Shown in pieces: positions 1-7,922 of a DNA stretch of 64,000 nt (position 1 is its first letter; every line of letters begins with the position of its first letter). A program made the position numbers and the translations under genes. A model generated the notes under the pieces. The model saw only the letters and a list, made by a program, of their open reading frames with translations. It was not told the origin of the DNA and searched no databases. Source of the DNA: an uncultured Clostridia bacterium (lineage in GTDB: Bacteria; Bacillota; Clostridia; TANB77; CAG-508); assembly GCA_947167965.1 (NCBI GenBank), contig CAMVJW010000004.1:84893-148892 (forward strand). Reading direction: 5' to 3'.

Positions 1-22
1 TAAGGAGGAAAGAATTATTAAG

Positions 23-250
23 ATGGAAGAGATTTTAAATATTTTACAAGAAATTAAACCAGGAGTTGATTTTTCTGTAGAAGAAAATATAATTGAAGAT
101 GAATTACTAGATTCATTTGATATAGTTACTTTAGTTGCTAAATTAAATGATGAATTTGATATTGAAATCACACCTTCAGATTTAATCCCAGAAAATTTTA
201 GTTCAGCTAAGAATATATATAATCTAGTCAAAAAACTAGAAGATGAATAA
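23..250 (+). CDS. dltC: D-alanyl carrier protein (acyl-carrier family)
   Basis: This 75-residue acyl-carrier protein has the helix-2 Ser of the phosphopantetheine site in LLDSFDIV (Ser about residue 31). The length and the acidic sequence fit DltC, which carries activated D-alanine for transfer to teichoic acids. AAGGAGG lies about 12 bases before the ATG, right at the window edge. The next gene, 24 bases downstream, is an MBOAT acyltransferase, followed by an SGNH protein, which gives the dltC-dltB-dltD-like order. The dltA ligase would be expected just outside the window. A carrier for another acyl group on an exopolysaccharide is the alternative. Confidence 0.8.
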   Translation: MEEILNILQEIKPGVDFSVEENIIEDELLDSFDIVTLVAKLNDEFDIEITPSDLIPENFSSAKNIYNLVKKLEDE

Positions 251-274
251 TTAATTATAGAAAGAGGTTACATC

Positions 275-1864
275 ATGGTAATTAATTCTGTTCAATTTAT
301 TTTATTTGTATTAGGAATAATTTTGATATATAAATTGATTCCTAATAAATTTAAATGGATTGTTTTATTAATTTCAAGTTATATTTTTTATATTTTAAAT
401 AGTGGGAAATATACAGTATTTTTATTGTTATCAACTTTAACTATTTATATTACAGCTTTAAAGATTAGTAAAATTGATTCTGATGTTTCTTTAAAAGTAA
501 AAAATATAGAAAAAAAAGAAGATAAAAAACTTTTAAAAGCTAAAGCAAAACACCAAAAAAAGCTAATACTTGCAATTGGTATAATAATTAATATTTCTAT
601 TTTAGTATTTATTAAATATTCTGGATTTTTAAATGGAGAATTAAACAAAGTATTAAGTAAAGCTCATTTACAATTACCAATATTTAAGTTTATTTTACCA
701 TTAGGTATTTCTTATTATACCTTACAAGCAATAAGCTATATTGTTGATGTTTATAGAGGAAAAATAAAAGCAGATAAAAATATTGGAAGATTAGCGCTAT
801 TTTTAGCTTATTTTCCTCAATTAATTCAAGGCCCAATTGGAAGATATGATCTACTTGCAAATAATTTATATGAGTCTCATAAAATAACATATAAATCATT
901 TATAAATGGATCAGAATTGATGATTTGGGGATATTTCAAAAAAATGGTTATTGCAGATAGAGTAGCTTTATATGTAAATCATGTATTTGAAAACTATACT
1001 GAATACTCATTTTTAATAATTGTTTTAGCAATTATAGGTTATACCTTACAAATATACGCAGAGTTTTCAGGTGGAATTGATATTGTTACAGGTTTATCTG
1101 AAATATTTGGTATAAATCTTGCTAAAAACTTTGAAAGGCCATTTTTCTCAAAATCTGTTGATGAGTTTTGGAGAAGATGGAATATTACTTTAGGAGCATG
1201 GCTTAAAGATTACATATTTTACCCAGTATCATTATCAAAATTTTCTATGAAAATAACTGAAGTTTCTAAAAAAATATTTAAAAATTCTTATATTTCAAAG
1301 TTAATTCCTATTTCAGTTTCTCTTCTTTGTGTATGGCTTGGAAATGGATTTTGGCATGGAGCAGGATGGAAATATATAGTTTATGGTTTATACTATTATT
1401 CTATAATGATGTTAGGAAAACTATTTGCACCACTAAGTGAAAAGCTTATTAAGATATTTAAAATTAAAACTGAGGTATGGAGCTATAAATTATGGCAAAT
1501 GATAAGAACATTTGGATTTGTATGTATTGGTATGTTAATCTTTAGAGCAAATGATTTAAAAGTTGCATTTTCTATGTTTAAATCTATTTTTAAACCTCAC
1601 AACTTAGAACTAATATTTAATGGAAAAGGATTTTTACTAGGTGGATTATCATATGCAGATATTAGAATTATTATCATTTCTGTTATCGTAATGTTTATTA
1701 TTAGTTTAAAACAGGAAAAAGGGGTAAAAATTAGAGAGACATTTAATGAGCAAAATATAGTGTTTAGATGGTCAATTCTGATTTTAGCTTTAGTTGCAAT
1801 TTTAATTTTTGGTATATATGGCGGAGAATATAATGTTCAAAACTTTATATATGGACAATTTTAA
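275..1864 (+). CDS. dltB: MBOAT-family O-acyltransferase (DltB/AlgI-like)
   Basis: This 529-residue polytopic membrane protein has about ten hydrophobic segments. The MBOAT signature is clear: a DEFWRRWNITLGAWLKDY block near residues 296-314 and the catalytic His in WHGAGW at residue 361. Family members move an acyl or D-alanyl group from a carrier protein across the membrane onto a surface polymer. Its length is closer to the AlgI/PatA type than to short DltB proteins (about 400 residues), partly because of a Lys-rich cytoplasmic loop at residues 73-95. AAAGAGG precedes the ATG. It sits between the carrier protein and the SGNH protein and is probably co-transcribed with both. Confidence 0.85.
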   Translation: MVINSVQFILFVLGIILIYKLIPNKFKWIVLLISSYIFYILNSGKYTVFLLLSTLTIYITALKISKIDSDVSLKVKNIEKKEDKKLLKAKAKHQKKLILAIGIIINISILVFIKYSGFLNGELNKVLSKAHLQLPIFKFILPLGISYYTLQAISYIVDVYRGKIKADKNIGRLALFLAYFPQLIQGPIGRYDLLANNLYESHKITYKSFINGSELMIWGYFKKMVIADRVALYVNHVFENYTEYSFLIIVLAIIGYTLQIYAEFSGGIDIVTGLSEIFGINLAKNFERPFFSKSVDEFWRRWNITLGAWLKDYIFYPVSLSKFSMKITEVSKKIFKNSYISKLIPISVSLLCVWLGNGFWHGAGWKYIVYGLYYYSIMMLGKLFAPLSEKLIKIFKIKTEVWSYKLWQMIRTFGFVCIGMLIFRANDLKVAFSMFKSIFKPHNLELIFNGKGFLLGGLSYADIRIIIISVIVMFIISLKQEKGVKIRETFNEQNIVFRWSILILALVAILIFGIYGGEYNVQNFIYGQF

Positions 1865-1912
1865 TTTAAAATTTAAATTATATTTATAGTTTAGAAAGGG
1901 TTATTAATTACA

Positions 1913-2956
1913 ATGAAAAACTATATAAAAATAGCTTCTTTTATAACTTTATTAGTAGTAGTCATAATTTTTTTAAACAAGCTTTTTTCACCAATTGGTA
2001 CTTATGAAGCAAGTTGGTTTATTCCTGGTGCAATGCAAGATATGTACAAACAACAAAATAATACAATTGATATTTTATATGTTGGAGATTCAAATGTATA
2101 TGCAGGAATTTCTCCACTTGAGATTTATAATAATTTAGGTGTAACAGGCTTATGTGTTTCAACTCCTAGGCAAGATGTAATTGGATCATATTATATAGCA
2201 AAAGAAAACTTTAAAAATCAAGACTTAAAGGTTGTTTTTATTGAAACTGGGGAGTTTTTCTTAAAATCTGATGAAATTACAGAGCTAGGTAGAAGATCAG
2301 AAATAGATTTTTTAAAATTTAGTAAAAATAAAATAGATTTTATAAATGATAAAGATTTAAATTTATCATTAAATGACAAAATGACATATTTTATGCCGGT
2401 TTTAAAATATCATACTAGATATGATCAATTAACAGAATTTGATATACGTAAACTACATAATAAATCGGAAATGTCTTATAAAGGATATTTATTAGAAAAA
2501 AATGTTGTAAAAGGAAAAAATTATAGAAGAAATAGAAATAATAATCAATTAGAGGATAATCAAGAAATACATTCAACAAATTTAGATATACCTGAATATG
2601 TTGATAAAAAAATTGATGATTTGAAAAAACTATGTGATGAAAACAATGCTCAACTTGTATTTTTATCAATGCCTACTACAGATGAATTAATGGAAGAAAA
2701 ATATAATATTTTAAAAGAATATGCAATAAAGAAAAATGTAAAATATCTTAACTTAAACTTTGAAATAATGACTCCAATAGATTGGGAAAAAGATACTCAA
2801 GATGGGGGAGACCATTTAAATATTTATGGAGCTCAAAAAGTTGCAGAATCAATTTCTAAATTTATTTCAGATAATTTTGAAATTTCAAATAAAAAAGAAG
2901 ACCCTAAATATAGTAGTTGGAATGAGGTTTTAGAAGGATATAATAGCAATAAATAA
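1913..2956 (+). CDS. SGNH-hydrolase-like surface acylation protein (DltD-like)
   Basis: This 347-residue protein has a single N-terminal membrane anchor (residues 7-23) and an extracytoplasmic domain. The GDS motif of SGNH enzymes is at residues 58-60, and a D-x-x-H-like pair sits in the C-terminal GGDHLNIYGA motif near residue 300. Proteins of this type, such as DltD or AlgX/AlgJ-like proteins, work with an MBOAT partner in the last step of surface-polymer acylation. It starts 48 bases after the MBOAT gene behind AAAGGG, so the three genes form one operon. DltD itself is usually longer, so the dltD name is not certain. A hairpin follows the stop codon. Confidence 0.75.
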   Translation: MKNYIKIASFITLLVVVIIFLNKLFSPIGTYEASWFIPGAMQDMYKQQNNTIDILYVGDSNVYAGISPLEIYNNLGVTGLCVSTPRQDVIGSYYIAKENFKNQDLKVVFIETGEFFLKSDEITELGRRSEIDFLKFSKNKIDFINDKDLNLSLNDKMTYFMPVLKYHTRYDQLTEFDIRKLHNKSEMSYKGYLLEKNVVKGKNYRRNRNNNQLEDNQEIHSTNLDIPEYVDKKIDDLKKLCDENNAQLVFLSMPTTDELMEEKYNILKEYAIKKNVKYLNLNFEIMTPIDWEKDTQDGGDHLNIYGAQKVAESISKFISDNFEISNKKEDPKYSSWNEVLEGYNSNK

Positions 2957-2965
2957 TGGTAAACG

Positions 2966-2997
2966 AGACGGTCTTTTTTAATAATAAAGAACCGTCT
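2966..2997 (+). terminator. Hairpin after the dlt-like operon
   Basis: The inverted repeat AGACGGT / ACCGTCT closes a stem whose inner part is T-rich then A-rich. It lies ten bases after the stop of the SGNH gene. There is no clean T-run after the stem, so it may be an attenuator rather than a strong terminator. Confidence 0.45.
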
Positions 2998-3016
2998 TAA
3001 ATTATAGGAGTAAGAA

Positions 3017-3688
3017 ATGATAAAAAGATTAATATTTGATGTAGATGGAACATTAATAAACATGCAGGATTTTACAAGTTGTGTAGAAAAAACTTTAAAG
3101 AAATTAAATATATATTCTGAAGAAAATGTAAAGCATTTTTTAGAAGGAATGTTTTCCTATGAGAAGTGTTATAATAATTATAATTTTGATGATTATACAA
3201 AACACATAGGAAGCTATTTAAATATAAAACTACCAGATAATTTTGTTCAAACACATTTTATTTCACTTAAACCATTTGTACCACCCAAAAATCAAAATTT
3301 AATTAATAAATTAGAGAATTTATCAAAAAGATATGAAATGGTATTATTAACAAATTATTTTTCAAGTTTACAACAAGCTAGGTTAAATAATTTTGGTATA
3401 GGTAAATTTTTTAGTTTTTGCTATGGAGAAGATTTAATTAAACCAGCTAAAGAAGCTTTTATTAATGCATGTGGGAAAAATAATCCATCTGAATGTGTTA
3501 TGATTGGAGATAATATCGACTTAGACATTAATGCTGCTAAAGAAGCAGGTCTAAAAACTATTTTTGTTAATAGTAAAGGCTTAAATGTAAATCAAAATGT
3601 TGGAATAACCGTAAATTCAGTAGAAGAGATTTCATTAAATTTGATTTCTAAATTAGAAAATAATAGTTATGGAGGAATGAAAATATGA
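3017..3688 (+). CDS. HAD-superfamily phosphatase
   Basis: This 223-residue HAD hydrolase has motif I DVDGT at residues 8-12 (nucleophile Asp8, acid/base Asp10), a Thr-containing motif II in LLTNYF, and the motif IV metal site GDNIDLD near residue 164. An alpha-helical cap occupies roughly residues 16-85. Such enzymes dephosphorylate small phosphorylated metabolites, and the substrate cannot be read from the sequence. It overlaps the next gene by an ATGA junction (ATG at 3685, stop TGA at 3686-3688), so the two are translationally coupled and may act on related molecules. Confidence 0.8.
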   Translation: MIKRLIFDVDGTLINMQDFTSCVEKTLKKLNIYSEENVKHFLEGMFSYEKCYNNYNFDDYTKHIGSYLNIKLPDNFVQTHFISLKPFVPPKNQNLINKLENLSKRYEMVLLTNYFSSLQQARLNNFGIGKFFSFCYGEDLIKPAKEAFINACGKNNPSECVMIGDNIDLDINAAKEAGLKTIFVNSKGLNVNQNVGITVNSVEEISLNLISKLENNSYGGMKI

Positions 3689-4440
3689 GAGAATGTTTTA
3701 AAGGAAAAATAGCACTTATTACAGGTAGTACGTCAGGTTTTGGAAAAGAAACTGCAATTGAGCTTGCGAAAAATGGGGCAATAGTTATTTTACATTATTA
3801 TAATGATGATGAAAGAGCAAAAAATGTATTTGAAGAGATATCTAAAATAGGGGAAGTTGGAGATTTAATAAAAGCAGATATTTGTAAAGAGAAAGATATT
3901 AGAAAAATTGCAAATACTGTAAGAGATAAATATGGTAAATTAGATTATTTGATTAACAATGCTGCAATTGATTTAGGTGCTGATTTTGAAAGCTTTGATA
4001 TTTCAGATTTTAAGAAAGAAATAGATGCTAATTTAAATCATAGGTTTTATTTGATTCAACAATGTGTTGATTTATTAAAAAAATCAAATAGTCCTAGAGT
4101 TATTAATGTGGCTTCTAGGTATGCAGAAAGACCTTTAAAAGGTGCCGCTCCTCTTAGTATTTCGGAAGCTGGAACAATTATGCTTACAAAAATTGCAGCA
4201 TTAGAACTTTCAAAATATAATATCAAAGTTAATACAGTAAGTCCTGCACTTGCAATTACTCCACTTACTGAAGCTATTTTAAATAAAGAAGATTTTGAAG
4301 CATATGCAAAAGTAAACCCAAGTGGAAGAGTATGTAAACCAATAGATGTTGCAAATACAATTTTATTTTTGCTATCTGATGAAGCTGATTACATAACAGG
4401 TGAAAACATAAATGTAAATGGTGGTATACTATTAATTTAA
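3685..4440 (+). CDS. SDR-fold protein lacking the YxxxK catalytic pair
   Basis: This 251-residue short-chain dehydrogenase/reductase fold has the cofactor loop TGSTSGFG (13-20), an NNAA motif (91-94) and the usual Ser144. At the canonical positions S+13 and Y+4 it has Leu157 and Glu161, not Tyr and Lys, while the helix after them (TIMLTKIAALEL) aligns normally. Oxidoreductase activity of the standard kind is therefore unlikely, and binding or a non-redox role is possible. It is coupled by a 4-base overlap to the HAD gene upstream. A broken LysR gene follows 13 bases later. Confidence 0.75.
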   Translation: MRECFKGKIALITGSTSGFGKETAIELAKNGAIVILHYYNDDERAKNVFEEISKIGEVGDLIKADICKEKDIRKIANTVRDKYGKLDYLINNAAIDLGADFESFDISDFKKEIDANLNHRFYLIQQCVDLLKKSNSPRVINVASRYAERPLKGAAPLSISEAGTIMLTKIAALELSKYNIKVNTVSPALAITPLTEAILNKEDFEAYAKVNPSGRVCKPIDVANTILFLLSDEADYITGENINVNGGILLI

Positions 4441-4453
4441 GGAGTATTGATAA

Positions 4454-4823
4454 ATGGTAAATTTAGAATTATATAAAATATTTGTAACTGTTGCTAGAGC
4501 AAAAAATATTACAAAAGCTAGTTAAATTATGCATATTTCTCAACCGGCTATAAGTAAACATATTCAAAATCTAGAAAATGAACTTAATCTTACTCTTTTT
4601 AAAAGGAATAGATATGGTTTAGAATTAACGGAAATTGGAGAAAAGCTATTTATAGAGATAAATAATGCAGTTGATACTTTAGTTTTAGCAGAAGATAAGA
4701 TTAAAGGAATTAGAAATATTAATATAGTACTTTGAAAAAGATTTAAATATTGATTTAATAGTTAATGCTGAAGATGAAGAAATTACATATAGTAAATTGC
4801 TTACAAAGCTCAAAAAAAAATAA
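4454..4823 (+). pseudogene. LysR-family regulator, broken
   Basis: Reading from ATG 4454 gives the start of a LysR winged HTH, then an in-frame TAA at 4523-4525 inside the helix where family members read KASE or similar. The frame continues as HISQPAISKHIQNLE and LFKRNRYGLELTEIGE, classic LysR recognition and wing sequence, and stops at 4733-4735. A further stretch in another frame (4731-4823) reads as a short acidic tail. The effector domain is gone. The gene lies directly behind the SDR gene and may once have regulated it. Confidence 0.75.
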
Positions 4824-4835
4824 TAATAATAATAA

Positions 4836-5378
4836 TTAATTCCTATTTTGGGTTTGGATTCCATACATTTTGGTTATAGGATCTTTAAATAATCCTATTT
4901 TAGGAGGGTTAAATGTAAAAATAATAAAGAGCATAAAAATAAAAAATAAGATTAATAATGCTAGCTTGTTATTACATTTAAATTTATTTACTATTAGTAT
5001 ATATGCAACGAATTCTCCTAAAATTGTTGAAACAAAAAATAATGAAATATCAATTATTGTTATATTATTTCCAAGTATTCCTGTATAAGTATAAAAAAAT
5101 ATGATTTCAAATATTATTGATGTTAGAATTCCAATTGTTTTTGAACATAAAAAATTTGGGATTCTATTTTTAAATAGTATAATTCCAAATATTGTGCTTA
5201 ATAACATCGGAAAATATAATAATTTTAAATGTTCCCAAGTGCTTTCATTTATTGCAGAAAATATTGCAAATTTTAGATTTGATCCAGATAATTCAAATGT
5301 AAAATGTAGTAGTGTTCCTACAATAAATGTAAATATAGTGCTAAATATTTGAAAATTTCTAACTTTTTTTATTGTCAT
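4836..5378 (-). CDS. DUF6512-like integral membrane protein
   Basis: This 180-residue protein has about five hydrophobic segments. Its motif INESTWEHLKLLYFP after the first segment is what I associate with the DUF6512 family of Firmicute membrane proteins, whose function is unknown. AAAGGAAA lies eight bases before the ATG on the minus strand. It is divergent from nothing obvious and convergent with the broken LysR gene. The 3' end falls in an AT repeat. The family name comes from memory of the motif and is not certain. Confidence 0.6.
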   Translation of the reverse strand: MTIKKVRNFQIFSTIFTFIVGTLLHFTFELSGSNLKFAIFSAINESTWEHLKLLYFPMLLSTIFGIILFKNRIPNFLCSKTIGILTSIIFEIIFFYTYTGILGNNITIIDISLFFVSTILGEFVAYILIVNKFKCNNKLALLILFFIFMLFIIFTFNPPKIGLFKDPITKMYGIQTQNRN

Positions 5379-5500
5379 TTTGTTTCCTTTCTTAAAATTT
5401 AGTAAATATTATAATACTATTTATATTTAAAAACATTGTATACTATGTCATAATTTTAAAAATAATTAACTACTATAATCTATATAAAACAACATTTCTT

Positions 5501-5535
5501 AAAATGAACTAAGTGAAACTCACCTAGTTCATTTT
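5501..5535 (-). terminator. Terminator of the cotJ operon
   Basis: On the minus strand AATGAACTAGGTG pairs with CACTTAGTTCATT (one G-U pair) around a five-base loop, followed by TTTT. The ascending arm contains the last codons and stop of cotJC, so the terminator overlaps the coding end. Confidence 0.7.
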
Positions 5536-6114
5536 ATTCATATAATATTTTTTCTCTGCAAGTCTATCCTGAATTCCTCGAAGAGCCTCTCCGAAACGTT
5601 GGAAGTGAACTACTTCTCTTTGACGTAAGAATTTAAGTGGGTCTAACACATCAGGATTATCACGGCATAAATCTATTAATTTTTCGTAAGTTGCACGAGC
5701 TTTTTGTTCTGCTGCTAAGTCTTCTTGTAAATTTGCAATTGGATCACCTTTAGCAGCAATATATGATGCTGTAAAAGGAACTCCTGCAGCAGATACAGGA
5801 TATACATCAATACCATGATCTGTATAATATGGAGCTAATCCTGCTTTTTCAAGTTCTTCAATTGTAGCATTTTTGGTTAATTGGTGTACAATAGTTCCAA
5901 CAATTTCTAGATGGGCTAATTCTTCTGTTCCAATATCATTTAATACCGCTTTTGATATTTGGTCTGGCATTGCAAACCTTTGGGATAAATATCTAAGGGA
6001 AGCTGCAAGCTCACCATCAGGGCCTCCATACTGACTGATTATAACTTTAGCAAGTCTAGGGTCTGTTTGTTTAATATTAACAGGATATTCTAATACTTTA
6101 TTATAAGTCCACAT
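5524..6114 (-). CDS. cotJC: Spore coat protein CotJC (manganese-catalase fold)
   Basis: This 196-residue ferritin-like four-helix protein of the manganese catalase family has Glu/His metal ligands in the helices EELAHLEIVGTIVHQL, EQKARATYEKL and REVVHFQRFGEAL. CotJC is made in the mother cell and sits in the spore coat or under it. The whole length matches the family. Codon use is visibly richer in G+C than in its neighbours. It starts directly after the stop of cotJB and ends in a terminator. Presence of this operon is good evidence that the organism forms spores. Confidence 0.93.
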   Translation of the reverse strand: MWTYNKVLEYPVNIKQTDPRLAKVIISQYGGPDGELAASLRYLSQRFAMPDQISKAVLNDIGTEELAHLEIVGTIVHQLTKNATIEELEKAGLAPYYTDHGIDVYPVSAAGVPFTASYIAAKGDPIANLQEDLAAEQKARATYEKLIDLCRDNPDVLDPLKFLRQREVVHFQRFGEALRGIQDRLAEKKYYMNKMN

Positions 6115-6459
6115 TTATCTATTTTCTCCTTCCCATGGCCAAGGTTCTTCAATCCATCTCCATTTATTACATGGATAGGTTATAGTAAGAGGACCATATA
6201 TTTTTTGATATCTATCTTTTAATTCTTTAAGTTCTTTACAGTATTTATTGTGCAAGCAAAGAGCTTTTTCATCTTTTGGATGAGTATCTAAATATAATGC
6301 GAGTTCTATTACTGCAAATTCAAAACATTTAATATCATTTAACATTTTTTCTCTAGTATCCTTTCTGCAGTCACAAGGAATTTCAGAAGAATTTTGTGCT
6401 ATAGGCATTTCCGCTTCTACAGTATTATTACAAGACCTTTCCTCATTTTCTACTGACAT
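6115..6459 (-). CDS. cotJB: Spore coat protein CotJB
   Basis: This 114-residue CotJB-family protein has the conserved core LNDIKCFEFAVIELALYLDTHP and the C-terminal YGPL..PWPWE stretch ending in a Trp/Pro-rich tail. The N-terminal 35 residues are a Cys-containing, poorly conserved extension. The start overlaps the end of cotJA by ten bases and the stop abuts the cotJC start, so translation is coupled. CotJB works with CotJA and CotJC in the coat, and its biochemical role is unknown. Confidence 0.9.
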   Translation of the reverse strand: MSVENEERSCNNTVEAEMPIAQNSSEIPCDCRKDTREKMLNDIKCFEFAVIELALYLDTHPKDEKALCLHNKYCKELKELKDRYQKIYGPLTITYPCNKWRWIEEPWPWEGENR

Positions 6460-6818
6460 GAATTACACCCCTCTCTAATAGGATTTGTACATTTTAGGTA
6501 GTTTATTTCCTTCATAGAATCCCCTGGGGAATAAGGGCTTACTAATTCTGGGAAAATAGTACCGTTTTTTAAACCATTACATGGTTTAAATGTTTCAGTC
6601 ATAGTTTGAATTGGAACATAACTTTGTGCAAGTGAAGGATATTCTGGAAATACATTACTTTCTTCATCATCAAAACCACAACTACAATTTTGATTATATT
6701 CTGTTTCATTAGAAATATTATTACAGCTTTTTTCAATGACATCTTTATTCATACAACTTGTAGAATTATTTAAATAATTATTATTCATACAGCCATATCT
6801 ACCATGTCTAATTCTCAT
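6450..6818 (-). CDS. cotJA: Spore coat protein CotJA, Cys/Asn-rich N-terminal extension
   Basis: This 122-residue protein carries the CotJA core: LAQSYVPIQTM, then a GTIFPELVSPYSPGDS block. The first 50 residues form an unusual Asn- and Cys-rich extension (several Cys in CSCGF and similar). Cysteines recur at the C-terminus, which suggests coat cross-linking. AGGAGG lies ten bases before the ATG on the minus strand. It is the first gene of the cotJ operon. A mother-cell promoter is expected upstream, but I could not read a convincing SigE or SigK box. Confidence 0.85.
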   Translation of the reverse strand: MRIRHGRYGCMNNNYLNNSTSCMNKDVIEKSCNNISNETEYNQNCSCGFDDEESNVFPEYPSLAQSYVPIQTMTETFKPCNGLKNGTIFPELVSPYSPGDSMKEINYLKCTNPIREGCNSCQ

Positions 6819-6897
6819 AAAACAATTTACCTCCTTTTTTTGATAATATATAATATTATTTTTTTCACATAAAGTTACTAGTTTACAATAAAAACTC

Positions 6898-6925
6898 TTG
6901 TAAATTTATAAAAATAATGTATAAT
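6898..6925 (+). promoter_or_regulatory. Promoter of the hypothetical gene at 6957
   Basis: TTGTAA (6898-6903) and TATAAT (6920-6925) are separated by 16 bases, 32 bases before the start of the next + strand gene. It points away from the cotJ operon. Confidence 0.6.
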
Positions 6926-6956
6926 GTTGTAAAATCAATATAAAGAGGGCTAAAAT

Positions 6957-7892
6957 ATGAGAACGCTTTATTCTGAAAATAAAAATAGTAATACTACTAT
7001 TGTAAACGGAGAAAATGGAACATACTCTATGATAACTACTACAACTATTGGAAAAAGTAGGACTGTAGAAGCAACAACTTATAATAATGCTGATAACGTA
7101 ATTGGATTTAATAGGATAGTAGAAAAAAATAACAATAAAGGTAGAAGAGTAACAACTGAAAGTCAATCATGTGAAGAAGATGAGAGTTATCCTAAAGAAA
7201 AAGTTCAAACTAAAACAAGATATAATATAAACGGTAAACTTGTTGAGAAAGAATCTACAAAAACATATTATAGCGAAGAAAATGGAAATTTAATTGAATA
7301 TACTGAAAAATATTACTATTCTTATAATAAGAATAGTATTAAAGAAGAAAAAATAAAAAAAATTATAGCCCCAAATAGTATACACCTAATACAACAAACT
7401 TCTAGCAAAAAGATTTATTCAAGTGATGGAAAAAAAAATGAAGGTAATAATACTATTAAAGAATATAATTTGGATAATAATGGAAATATTATAAGGTATG
7501 AATATAGAAAAGTTAACCCAAGCAAACCAGTATATTTATATCATATTAGATTAGAACATAAAAAGGATGAAAATAATCCTAGTTATTATGAGGTTACTTT
7601 ATATGATCCTTTAAGAGTAAGAAGAAATATAGACTATACTACTAAAGATGAGAATAAAAAAGAATGTGATGATAATGGTAAGAATGAAAATATAAGAATA
7701 TGTAAAGATAAAGATGGATTATATAGTGTAACTTTTAGAGCGTACCACGAAGAAATAAATATAAATGATGAAGAAACTATATTTAAAATTATAAAAAAAC
7801 AACATTTTAGCCAATATGCATCATATTTTGGTTTAACTGCTGGTGATAATTATTATAAAGATTATGAAGGTTCCGAAGTAGATGAATTATAA
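6957..7892 (+). CDS. Unrecognised hydrophilic protein, Asn/Thr/Tyr-rich
   Basis: This is a 311-residue protein with no signal peptide, membrane segment or motif that I recognise. It is rich in Asn, Lys, Glu, Thr and Tyr. The central part (residues about 75-190) has recurring short strands such as YNINGKLVEKES, YSEENGNLIEYTEKY and YNLDNNGNIIRYEYR, which resemble the repeating beta-hairpins of RHS/YD-type or toxin-rod proteins. This is only a resemblance. It has its own promoter and an AAAGAGGG ribosome site, and stands between the cotJ operon and an rRNA methyltransferase. Confidence 0.6.
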   Translation: MRTLYSENKNSNTTIVNGENGTYSMITTTTIGKSRTVEATTYNNADNVIGFNRIVEKNNNKGRRVTTESQSCEEDESYPKEKVQTKTRYNINGKLVEKESTKTYYSEENGNLIEYTEKYYYSYNKNSIKEEKIKKIIAPNSIHLIQQTSSKKIYSSDGKKNEGNNTIKEYNLDNNGNIIRYEYRKVNPSKPVYLYHIRLEHKKDENNPSYYEVTLYDPLRVRRNIDYTTKDENKKECDDNGKNENIRICKDKDGLYSVTFRAYHEEININDEETIFKIIKKQHFSQYASYFGLTAGDNYYKDYEGSEVDEL

Positions 7893-7922
7893 TATAATTT
7901 TTAAAACAAAGGAGGAAATATT

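Noticed and set aside
445-899. Minus-strand open frames inside the MBOAT gene
   Set aside because: They are shadows of a strongly supported coding frame, with no ribosome site and no recognisable protein sequence.
6835-6905. SigE or SigK promoter for the cotJ operon
   Set aside because: Expected from biology, but no acceptable -10/-35 match was readable upstream of cotJA.
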